Shown piece after piece: positions 40,515 to 48,008 of a stretch of 64,000 nucleotides of DNA. The translations under genes were made by a program, and so were the position numbers. The notes under the pieces were generated by a model, which saw only the letters and a program-made list of their open reading frames with translations, was not told where the DNA came from and did not search any database. Numbering within the stretch: the first letter of the stretch is position 1; every line of letters starts with the position of its first letter. Source of the stretch: Actinomycetota bacterium (GTDB lineage Bacteria > Actinomycetota > Actinomycetes > S36-B12 > UBA10799); contig JACJWU010000001.1 in assembly GCA_020636995.1 (NCBI GenBank), forward strand, positions 434,001-498,000. Direction: 5' to 3'.

Positions 40515-42155
40515 ATGTTTGCAAAGAAGACCTCGATGGCTGCTTTGGCCGGTATCGCGCTGGCCGGGTCGATGTTGGTGGCTCCGGGGGTGGGTGCCTC
40601 ACCTACCACAGGCCACGCCGCTGCCTGGGGCGCCAACGGCAATGGGCAGTTGGGTGACAACTCCACCACCAACTCAAGCGTGCCGGTGGCGGTCAACATC
40701 GGCGGGGCACTGGCCGGCAAGACGGTCACCGCGATCAGCGCCGGGCTCTCCCATTCGTGCGTGGTGGCCGACGGCCAGGCCTACTGCTGGGGCGACAGCA
40801 CCTTCGGGCAGTTGGGCAACAACTCCACCACCGACTCGAAGGTCCCGGTCGCGGTGAACACCACCGGGGCACTGTCTGGCAAGACGGTCAGCGCCATCAG
40901 CGCCGGACGCCACCACACGTGTACGGTGGCCGACGGCCAGGCCTACTGCTGGGGCTACAACGGCGGCGGAGAGTTGGGCAACAACTCCACCACCGACTCG
41001 AAGGTCCCGGTCGCCGTGAACACCGCCGGTGCCTTGGCCGGCAAGACGGTCATCGAGATCACCGCTGGGTACTTCCACACGTGTGTCGCGGCCAGCGGCC
41101 AGGCCTACTGCTGGGGCTACAACGGTTCCGGGCAGTTGGGTGACAACTCCATCACCAACTCGACAGTCCCGGTCGCGGTGAACACCACCGGGCCGCTGGC
41201 TGGCCGCACGGTCACCGCGATCGCCGCCGGGTACGTCCATACGTGTGTCGTGGCTGAGGGTAGGGCCTCCTGCTGGGGCGAAAACACCTTCGGGCAGTTG
41301 GGCAACAACTCCATCACCAACTCGACAGTCCCGGTCGCGGCGAGCACCGCCGGGCCGCTCGCTGGCCGCACGGTTGGCGCCATCACCGCCGGGGCGTACC
41401 ACACGTGTGCGGCGGCAGACGGTAGGGCCTTCTGCTGGGGTGCCAACGGCTTCGGGCAACTGGGCAACAACGCGACCGCCAATTCATACGTGCCGGTCGC
41501 GGTTGACACCACCGCACTGCTCAACGGGCAGACGGTCACAGCGATCACCGCCGGCGGATACCATTCGGCGGTCTTGGCGGCTGCCCCACCGCAACCACCT
41601 ACGGCCGTGAATGGCGCACCGGGGAACACACAGGTGACAGTGGCGTGGACCGCGCCCGCCGATGACGGCGGCTCCCCGGTCATCGACTACACGGTCACCA
41701 CGATCCCCGGCGGTACCACCTGCACCACCAGCAGCACCTCGTGCGTGGTGCCCGGGCTGACCAACGGCACCGCCTACACGTTCACCGTCATCGCCCGCAA
41801 CGCAATCGGGACCTCTGCACCGTCGACGCCCTCAGGACCGGTCACCCCGGCCAAGCAGAAGCAGACCGCCTCGGTGAAGGTACCCAAGAGGATCAAGTAC
41901 AAGGGCAAGACAGTCCTGCTGAAGAAGGCGGTCAGGACCAACGCCGGACAGAAGGCCAAGTCCAAGGTGACGGTGAAACCCAAGAAGAAGAAGTACGCCA
42001 AGGTCACGACCACCAAGAAGGGCAAGGTCTCCATCAAGACCTTCGGCGAGAAGAAGCTGAAGGTCACGCTCAAACTCACAGCACCTGCGACCTCGCAGTA
42101 CACCGCCTACTCCTACACCAAGAAGTGGACAGTCAAGAAGAAGAAGCGCTCATAG
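40515..42155 (+). CDS. Secreted RCC1-repeat protein 3 with FN3 and basic C-terminal domain
   Basis: 546 aa. Signal peptide MFAKKTSMAALAGIALAGSM to about residue 35; six RCC1 repeats (CWGYNGGGELGNNSTTD and others, about 36-350); a regular FN3 domain (about 355-445: VTVAWTAPADDGGSPVIDYT, LTNGTAYTFTVIARNAIG); then a ~95-residue Lys-rich domain (RIKYKGKTVLLKKAVRTNAG, KKGKVSIKTFGEKKLKVTLK) ending KKKKRS. This last domain is not the FN3-type tail of proteins 1 and 2 but aligns with that of the anchor-D protein at 59773. No LPXTG. Function unknown. Confidence 0.85.
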   Translation: MFAKKTSMAALAGIALAGSMLVAPGVGASPTTGHAAAWGANGNGQLGDNSTTNSSVPVAVNIGGALAGKTVTAISAGLSHSCVVADGQAYCWGDSTFGQLGNNSTTDSKVPVAVNTTGALSGKTVSAISAGRHHTCTVADGQAYCWGYNGGGELGNNSTTDSKVPVAVNTAGALAGKTVIEITAGYFHTCVAASGQAYCWGYNGSGQLGDNSITNSTVPVAVNTTGPLAGRTVTAIAAGYVHTCVVAEGRASCWGENTFGQLGNNSITNSTVPVAASTAGPLAGRTVGAITAGAYHTCAAADGRAFCWGANGFGQLGNNATANSYVPVAVDTTALLNGQTVTAITAGGYHSAVLAAAPPQPPTAVNGAPGNTQVTVAWTAPADDGGSPVIDYTVTTIPGGTTCTTSSTSCVVPGLTNGTAYTFTVIARNAIGTSAPSTPSGPVTPAKQKQTASVKVPKRIKYKGKTVLLKKAVRTNAGQKAKSKVTVKPKKKKYAKVTTTKKGKVSIKTFGEKKLKVTLKLTAPATSQYTAYSYTKKWTVKKKKRS

Positions 42156-42249
42156 ACCCAGCCGCCCAGCCACCGACACTCTGGACCCGGCGTGTTGTAC
42201 GAGTTACTCTCAACGGCGGGCCAACAGTCCCGGCGAAGGGTTGGTCGTC

Positions 42250-43712
42250 ATGGTCATGAAGACGCCACTTGCGGTGTTCGGGTCGCTGGCTGTGGTGGTG
42301 AGCGTAATGATGGCACCATCGGGTGCGACTGCTGAGCCGTCACCTGGACGTGCCATATCGTGGGGCCTCAACGTGAACGGGTCACTCGGCAACAACACCA
42401 CCGCGAACTCTTCCGTGCCGGTGGCCGTCGACACGTCGGGAGTGCTGGTCGGCAAGACCATCACTTCCATCAGTGCTGGGGGCCTTCGCTCGTGTGCGGT
42501 GGCCGACGGCAAGGCCTACTGCTGGGGCTACAACCTTGATGGGCAGTTGGGGAACAACAACACCACCAGTTTCCCGGTGAGGTCTCCGGTCGCGGTGAAC
42601 ACCGCCGGGGCGCTCTCATCCAAGACGGTCACAGCGATCACCGCCGGCAACTATCACTCGTGCGCGGTGGCTGACGGGCGGGCGTACTGCTGGGGCAATA
42701 ACAACAACGGCGAACTGGGCCAGAACACGTTCACGGATTCGTCAGTGCCGGTCGCAGTGAACACCACCGGGGTACTGGCTGGGCGGACCATCACCTCCAT
42801 CGCCGCAGGCAGTTCCCACTCCTGTGCCGCGGTGGAAGGGCGGGCTGCCTGCTGGGGAAACAACGCATACGGGCAGTTGGGCGACAACACCACCACGCAA
42901 TCGCCGGTGCCTGTACCGGTCACCACCTCCGGCGTGCTGGGCACAAGGACCGTGACGACTGTCGGTGCCGGATCCGCGCTCTCGTGTGCGGTGGCCGACG
43001 GGCAGGCCTACTGCTGGGGCTTCAACGGATCCGGGCAGTTGGGCAACGGCACCACCACGCAATCGTTGATGCCGGTCAGAGTGGACACGTCCGGGGCACT
43101 CGCCGGCAAGACGGTTTCCATCGTTGCCACCGGCGACTACCATGCCGCGGTGCTCGCTGCGGCGCCGCCGCAGGCCCCCTCTGCCGTCACCGGTTCACCA
43201 GGCGATCGAGAGGTGTCGGTGTCGTGGGTCGCACCCGGCGATGACGGCGGCTCTCCCGTCCTGGAGTATGTGGCCACAGCCGTTCCTGGCGGGGCAACGT
43301 GCAGCACCAGCGGCACCACCTGCACGGTGCCAGGTCTGACCAACGGCACGCCCTACACATTCACTGTGACCGCCAGGAACACCATCGGAGTCTCGTCACC
43401 CTCAGCGCCATCGTCCCCCGTAGTCCCCGTAGTCCCCGAAGCTGCCAGTGTGCGTCCGGGGAAGGTCAAGGGCGTCAAGGTCAAGGTTCGAAAGGGCGCC
43501 GCCAAGGCGACCTGGAAACCGACCGCTGGTGCAACGTCATATGAGGCGCGGATCTCCAAGCCCGGTGGCAAGAAGTTCAAGAAGTGGAAGACCACCAGCA
43601 AGCGAGTCTTCAAAGCCAAAGTCCGCAAGGCAAGAAGTACCGCTTCCAGGTCGCTGCGATCGCGGCCGGCGGGCGCGGACCGGTGACCACCGTACGGTTC
43701 AAAGGCAAGTAG
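42250..43712 (+). pseudogene. Secreted RCC1-repeat protein 4, frameshifted near the 3' end
   Basis: Five RCC1 repeats after a signal peptide (MVMKTPLAVFGSLAVVVSVM), a regular FN3 domain (about 305-390) and a basic FN3-like tail. As written the frame ends at 43686 with RSTASRSLRSRPAGADR. Adding one G at 43629-43631 (AAGG to AAGGG) restores VRKGKKYRFQVAAIAAGGRG and an ending FKGK with stop at 43710-43712, as in proteins 1 and 2. It is either a real 1-nt deletion or an assembly error in a G run. The remaining protein could still be secreted with a truncated tail. Leader unlike the other three. Confidence 0.8.
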
Positions 43713-43720
43713 TCGACCGA

Positions 43721-43735
43721 GCCCTGATCCAGGGC
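43721..43735. terminator. Hairpin after RCC1 gene 4
   Basis: GCCCTGATCCAGGGC: 6-bp stem and 3-nt loop, 9 bp after the restored stop codon; no T-run. Confidence 0.4.
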
Positions 43736-43747
43736 CACCGCCGTCAG

Positions 43748-43787
43748 TGGATTCCCGGAGTATCTTGTGTTCCCGCACACAGCACCG
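43748..43787. repeat. Decayed copy of the downstream repeat (copy D)
   Basis: GGATTCCCGGAGTATCTTGT and the following bases resemble the start of repeats A-C. Again it is right behind an RCC1 gene; the polymerase-tail part is missing. Confidence 0.5.
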
Positions 43788-43858
43788 ACCTATCCGCGGC
43801 CGAACGTCAAACCCCGGTCCACTCTCGGACCACAGGTGGTGCCGCACCCGCGAGGGAA

Positions 43859-44761
43859 TCAACCCCGAGCCTTGATCTTGGCCACGATCCTGCCCCTCAG
43901 CCAGCAGTCGCCGTCGGCGTTGAGCGCCCCGGTCCGGGGCTCGGGGATCCGCAGCCCGTCCGTGAAGAACTTCATCGTCACGTTGGTGCATGGACCGTCC
44001 ACCACGACGCCGTTGCGCAGCACCTTGCCCTTCTTCAGGCGGAACACCTCCCGCGCGCTTCTGTCGCCACCAGGCACGATCAGACTGACCCCGGGGTTCG
44101 GCGACGTGGTCACAACCGATGTCGAGGCGTAAGACCCCCCAGTGATCCGTCCTGCACCCGGGCCATAGCAGGTCGGATCGTCGCTCCTGCCGCCCGTCCT
44201 CATGATGCTGAGCATCCCCACCACGTTCTTGATGGGCGTCAGGTCACCCTCCGTGTCCTCGACGTTGGGCCATGCCAGGTTGATCCGCAACTTGCCGTTC
44301 GTGTTCGTGCACAACGGGGACAGCGGCTCCGGGGCCTGCCGGTCCGGCGGGCAGAAGTTGGTCGTCCGGTAGTCCGAGTACGAGGCGGCAATGCGGGCCG
44401 ACCCGGCTGACTTGCTGAACCTGGACGAGAAGACCTGGGTGTCCCTGCCAGGGATGCGAATCCGCTTGACCGAGACGTTGCGGTACCCCTGCGTCGTGAA
44501 ACGGAAGGAATTCGCCTGCTTGTACGTGACTCCTGGATAGCAGTCGCTGGTGGTATCCGTCAGAGCCTCGGTTTCGACGTATCCGGTCACCTTGATGGCG
44601 AGTCGGGCGGTCTTCACCTCGGGTATCGGAGGGGCCGCCGGGCCTACAAGGGCACCGGTCGCCGTCTTCACTGTGATTGGTCCCGAAACGGTGTAGGCCG
44701 GACCAGCGCAGACTCCCACCACAAGTACGGTCATGAACGCGGCCACTGCACGACTGATCAT
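43859..44761 (-). CDS. Secreted protein of unknown function
   Basis: 300 aa. A signal peptide (MISRAVAAFMTVLVVGVCAG, cleavage near AYTVSG) is followed by a beta-rich region with four to six Cys that could form disulfides (TTSDCYPGVTYK, TTNFCPPD, PLCTNTNG, DDPTCYGPG, DGPCTNVT, DGDCWLRG). The C-terminal end is basic (RIVAKIKARG). No domain was recognised. ATG 44761 follows GGGAGG and gives a clean signal peptide; upstream codons do not. Convergent with RCC1 gene 4. Confidence 0.75.
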   Translation of the reverse strand: MISRAVAAFMTVLVVGVCAGPAYTVSGPITVKTATGALVGPAAPPIPEVKTARLAIKVTGYVETEALTDTTSDCYPGVTYKQANSFRFTTQGYRNVSVKRIRIPGRDTQVFSSRFSKSAGSARIAASYSDYRTTNFCPPDRQAPEPLSPLCTNTNGKLRINLAWPNVEDTEGDLTPIKNVVGMLSIMRTGGRSDDPTCYGPGAGRITGGSYASTSVVTTSPNPGVSLIVPGGDRSAREVFRLKKGKVLRNGVVVDGPCTNVTMKFFTDGLRIPEPRTGALNADGDCWLRGRIVAKIKARG

Positions 44762-44838
44762 CTCGGGCCTCCCTTGCCAGCGGCTGACGAACGCTACCAC
44801 CCTCTGCTGACTGGCGGCATCGGCCGAATGGCGCCCTC

Positions 44839-44970
44839 GAACTTCTCAGTGTCGAGCCGCGCCCACCGGGTGCCACCATGCCTCGAGGCGGCGAACGGGG
44901 TCGCTGGCGTGTTCGGCTAGGGGACCACAGAATCGTCTACGCGATCGAGGACGACACCACCTGCCGGTAA
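44839..44970 (+). pseudogene. Relic of a RelE/ParE toxin (C-terminal half)
   Basis: An open frame without its own proper start reads RPPGATMPRGGERGRWRVRL then GDHRIVYAIEDDTTCR and stop. This matches the RelE core in which a PPG..KL.G segment is followed by WRVR.GD.RI.Y.I.DD. The N-terminal helices and any antitoxin are missing. Its last bases form the left arm of the hairpin that follows. Confidence 0.55.
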
Positions 44971-45000
44971 GGGCTTCGAAGGCCCTACCGGCAGGTGGTG
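44955..45000. terminator. Long hairpin
   Basis: CACCACCTGCCGGTA (44955-44969) pairs perfectly with 44986-45000; with one bulged A the stem continues GGGC/GCCC around a TTCGAAG loop. It lies 47 bp after the DUF6326 stop and may terminate that transcript. Confidence 0.65.
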
Positions 45001-45047
45001 TACCGCAGCCAGAAAGCTGCCGAACCGTTCGGAGACTCCCTGCGGGT

Positions 45048-45527
45048 TCACCCTCGCTGACTGGCGCCAACAGTTTGCCGGACCGCCACGGTGGCCGTCG
45101 ATGCGGTACGGGGCCAGGTCCAAGCCGACCGCAGGATGAGACCGAGAAGAACCATTTCCAGCGCGACGCCCAGGCCGTAGAAGACCAGCCAGGACTCGCT
45201 CGCCAGGTTGAACACCGTCACGGGAACGTAGAGCGCGGCCACGATGAGGTTCGCCATTCGGCTCACCCGGGCGGGCAGCGTCACCGACAACACGATCATG
45301 AAGATCGGGACAGCCATCAGGGTCAGTGCCGACGTCGAGAAGGTCTGGGAGAGAGCGAACTCGAACACCCTGCCGTCGAGGATGTCCGTGATCGTGCCGG
45401 GCGTGTAGAAGTTGAGAATGTCCACGTAGGCGTACAGGAACATGAAACTCGTCCACGCTGCGGCGAGCTTGACTCTCACCGGCATGGGCTGCTCGTTCAG
45501 TGTGGTGGCGGGTTGCGGTGTCTTCAT
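45048..45527 (-). CDS. DUF6326 family membrane protein
   Basis: 159 aa with four predicted membrane helices: AAWTSFMFLYAYVDILNF, FSTSALTLMAVPIFMIVLSV, MANLIVAALYVPVTVFNLAS and LVFYGLGVALEMVLLGLIL. This matches the small DUF6326 family of unknown function. ATG 45527 has GGGAG 6 nt upstream; the ATG just before is possible. It is divergent from a sensor kinase/regulator pair, a context in which such proteins may be targets or sensors; this is inference. Confidence 0.8.
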   Translation of the reverse strand: MKTPQPATTLNEQPMPVRVKLAAAWTSFMFLYAYVDILNFYTPGTITDILDGRVFEFALSQTFSTSALTLMAVPIFMIVLSVTLPARVSRMANLIVAALYVPVTVFNLASESWLVFYGLGVALEMVLLGLILRSAWTWPRTASTATVAVRQTVGASQRG

Positions 45528-45675
45528 CATGGACTCCCTTGTCATTGAGGATCGGTACTTCCACAGTCGCTGAGTACGGCTGCAGGCGGATCCGCCCGGA
45601 GGCCGGAGTTCGCCTGGCTCGCGGAATGATCTGCGTCTCGTTCTTTTGGCGGGTACGCCAGGGCTGGCCGATCCC

Positions 45676-45681
45676 TAGGCT
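45676..45681 (+). promoter_or_regulatory. Putative -10 box of the two-component operon (TAGGCT)
   Basis: TAGGCT, 7 nt before GTG 45689, no Shine-Dalgarno; the hexamer also found at mshC and the LLM gene. Confidence 0.5.
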
Positions 45682-45688
45682 GGACCCC

Positions 45689-46819
45689 GTGATCACAGTC
45701 CGCCGCTCCCTCTGGGATGAGCCGCGGCCCAATGACGCCCCACCCGTCGGCCGCCTGGACTGGCTACTGGTGGGCCTTTACGCGGCTGCCGTCCTGGTCG
45801 AGGGCATCGCTCGGCCGGACCTCGCCTTGCGCCCCGTTGTGATGGTGCTCGCCCTGGTGCTGATACCTGCCCTGCTCTGGCGACGGAGCCGTCCCCTGCT
45901 GGCCGTCGTGATCGGGTGGGGCGTGGCCGGGGTGCTCTCAGTCCTTCAGCTCGGCGCGGACGCCAGGGATCTCGGCCTGACCTCCATGATGGTCATCCTG
46001 ATCCTGCTCTATGCGCTGGTGCGGTGGGGCTCGGGACGGGAGATGGTCCTGGGGCTGGTGTTCACGACTGTCGTCGTAGTGCTCGGGATGTTCGCCTCTG
46101 CTACCGGCTGGGCGGAGGTCCTCGGCGCGAGCGCACTCCTTCTGATGATCGTCGCCCTCGCGGCCGTATTCCGCTATCGGGCCGACCTCTGGCAGCGCCA
46201 ACAGCGCGAGATCCGGAATGAGGAACGGGTGGCGTTGGCGCGCGAGTTGCACGACACCGTGGCTCACCATGTCTCTGCCATCGCGGTGCAGGCGCAGGCC
46301 GGCGGTGTGGTCGCCGGCATCCATCCCGAGAAGGCTGCCGAGGTTCTGGCGGCGATCGAGTCCGAAGCGTCGCGCACCCTGGCGGAGATGAGGACAATGG
46401 TGCGCGTGCTGCGCGAGGACGACGACGCCGACTACGCGCCGCGGCGAGGCGTCGCGGACCTGCCCGATCTCGCACGCACAGACGCGAGGCCCAGAGTCGA
46501 TGTCTCGCTGAACGGTTCGTTGACCGACCTGGCTCCGGCCGTGGACGCCGCGCTCTTCCGGCTCGCACAGGAGTCGCTCACCAACGCAATACGGCACGCC
46601 CGCGGCGCAACGCTCGTGGAGATCGACGTACGCCGCGAGAGCGACGCCGTCAGGCTGCGGGTCACCGATGATGGCCAGCCCGGGCTCACGCAGGAGCCGG
46701 GGTTCGGCCTGCTGGGCATGCGCGAACGCACCCAACTCCTCGGCGGATCGTTCTCCGCGGGACCGGGGCCTGCGGGTGGCTGGGTGGTCGAGGCGGTCCT
46801 GCCCGTGGAGGCGGCATGA
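45689..46819 (+). CDS. Sensor histidine kinase (HisKA_3, NarL/DesK-like)
   Basis: 376 aa. The N-terminal part has four to five membrane helices (about 25-160) without a large outer domain, so it may sense membrane state. The phosphorylated His188 is in ARELHDTVAHHVSAI, the HisKA_3 dimerisation motif. The ATPase N-box is QESLTNAIRHARGA and the G-boxes are DDGQPGL and GFGLLGMRERTQLLGG. GTG 45689 is used because of the -10 box and because upstream frame residues are not conserved-looking. The stop overlaps the regulator start (ATGA). Likely partner: the regulator; likely target: unknown, perhaps the divergent DUF6326 gene. Confidence 0.92.
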   Translation: MITVRRSLWDEPRPNDAPPVGRLDWLLVGLYAAAVLVEGIARPDLALRPVVMVLALVLIPALLWRRSRPLLAVVIGWGVAGVLSVLQLGADARDLGLTSMMVILILLYALVRWGSGREMVLGLVFTTVVVVLGMFASATGWAEVLGASALLLMIVALAAVFRYRADLWQRQQREIRNEERVALARELHDTVAHHVSAIAVQAQAGGVVAGIHPEKAAEVLAAIESEASRTLAEMRTMVRVLREDDDADYAPRRGVADLPDLARTDARPRVDVSLNGSLTDLAPAVDAALFRLAQESLTNAIRHARGATLVEIDVRRESDAVRLRVTDDGQPGLTQEPGFGLLGMRERTQLLGGSFSAGPGPAGGWVVEAVLPVEAA

Positions 46820-47463
46820 GCATCCGTGTGGTCGTCGCGGACGACCAGGACCTGGTCCGGACCGGGCTGGTCATGATCCTCGACGCGCAGCCCGACCTCG
46901 AAGTCGTCGGGGAGGCCGCAGACGGGCTCGAGGCGCTCGAGGTGGCGACGCGGCTGCGTCCCGATGTCCTGCTCGTCGACATCCGGATGCCCGGGCTCGA
47001 CGGTGTCGAAGTCACGCGGCGCTTGGCCGGTCCAGGGGTGACGGACCCCATGGCGGTCGTCGTGATCACCACCTTCGACCTCGATGAATACGTCCTTGGC
47101 GCACTACGTGCCGGTGCCCGCGGCTTCCTCCTCAAGGACGCCGGGCCGGACCTGCTCGTGCAGGCCATCCACGCGGCTGCCAACGGCGACGCGCTGATCG
47201 CCCCCAACGTCACCCGCCGCCTCCTGGCGACCTTCGCCGACCAGGCGCCGGCGGTACCGGTCCAACCCATCGACCCGCTCACCGAGCGCGAGGAGGAGGT
47301 GCTCGCGCTGGTAGCACGAGGCCGGACCAACGCTGAGATCGCAAGCGAGCTCTTCGTGGGGGTGAGCACGGTCAAGACCCACATCGCATCGTTGATGGCC
47401 AAACTCGGCGCCCGCAACCGCGTCGAGATCGCGATGTGGGCGTACGACACCAGACGCGTGTGA
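46816..47463 (+). CDS. NarL/FixJ-family response regulator
   Basis: 215 aa. Receiver domain (about 1-120) with acidic pocket Asp9/Asp10, phosphorylated Asp55 in VLLVDIRMPG and Lys in GFLLKDAGP. LuxR-type helix-turn-helix at the C-terminus: LTEREEEVLALVARGRTNAE and VGVSTVKTHIASLMAKLGA. Transcribed with the kinase. The DNA target is not known. A repeat element follows 90 bp after the stop. Confidence 0.95.
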   Translation: MSIRVVVADDQDLVRTGLVMILDAQPDLEVVGEAADGLEALEVATRLRPDVLLVDIRMPGLDGVEVTRRLAGPGVTDPMAVVVITTFDLDEYVLGALRAGARGFLLKDAGPDLLVQAIHAAANGDALIAPNVTRRLLATFADQAPAVPVQPIDPLTEREEEVLALVARGRTNAEIASELFVGVSTVKTHIASLMAKLGARNRVEIAMWAYDTRRV

Positions 47464-47554
47464 GCCGACGGTCGCGTCTGGCTCGGTAAGAACGGGTCGC
47501 CTTGCTGGCTCAGACTGGCCAGCGGCTCCAGGCGTCGCGGTGGTTATCGCACAT

Positions 47555-47692
47555 CCCGGTTAGACATCGGCATCCCGGTTAGACATACAGCACTCCGGTT
47601 AGCCATACAGCACTCCGGTTAGTCCTGTACGGCCGTGGGACTCTAACCAACATGCCGCCGACTAACCAACATGCCGATCTCTAACCGGAATG
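47555..47692. repeat. Tandem ~20-bp repeat array ending in an inverted repeat (locus 2)
   Basis: Second copy of the array at 15202-15417: units CCCGGTTAGACATCGGCAT, CCGGTTAGACATACAGCAC and one more, the same centre TACGGCCGTGGGACTCTAAC, and the reverse-complement units to ATCTCTAACCGGAATG. Fewer left units than at locus 1, but the right part is almost identical. Confidence 0.9.
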
Positions 47693-47859
47693 CCCAGACG
47701 GATCCTCGCCGACACCCGGCCCTGCCACCGGTCCAACGCCTACGCGCCAACCCGCCAACGGCGAGGTATCAGGCGCCGCGTTGACCACATGGGCCTGGAT
47801 CTTCAACCAGCCAAAGCACCGAACGGGCCGACCACCCATAAGCCGCAGCCGCGTGACCA
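47693..47859. mobile_element. Right part of the putative non-coding element (copy 2)
   Basis: Follows the array and ends with the 18 bp GCCGCAGCCGCGTGACCA (47842-47859) seen also at 15563-15580, preceded in both by CGACCACCC. The sequence between differs. No gene was recognised. The remaining gap to 48008 also holds nothing clear. Confidence 0.45.
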
Positions 47860-48008
47860 GCCTCCCTGGATACAACACCTCACCATCCGTGACTGAACGT
47901 CACCGCCTACTGCGTGGCCGCGGTGAATGCACCCACCTCAGCCGCTCGCCTAGCGCTTCGTCACCGACATCGGGCTAGCGTTTCGATACCGAATGAGAGG
48001 CCGCCTCC

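Noticed and set aside
40650..41520. DNA repeats in RCC1 gene 3 as a separate repeat element
   Set aside because: They are the coding repeats of RCC1 blades in one frame.
43448..44410. 320-codon plus-strand frame
   Set aside because: Shadow running from the end of RCC1 gene 4 across the antisense of the secreted protein at 43859-44761.
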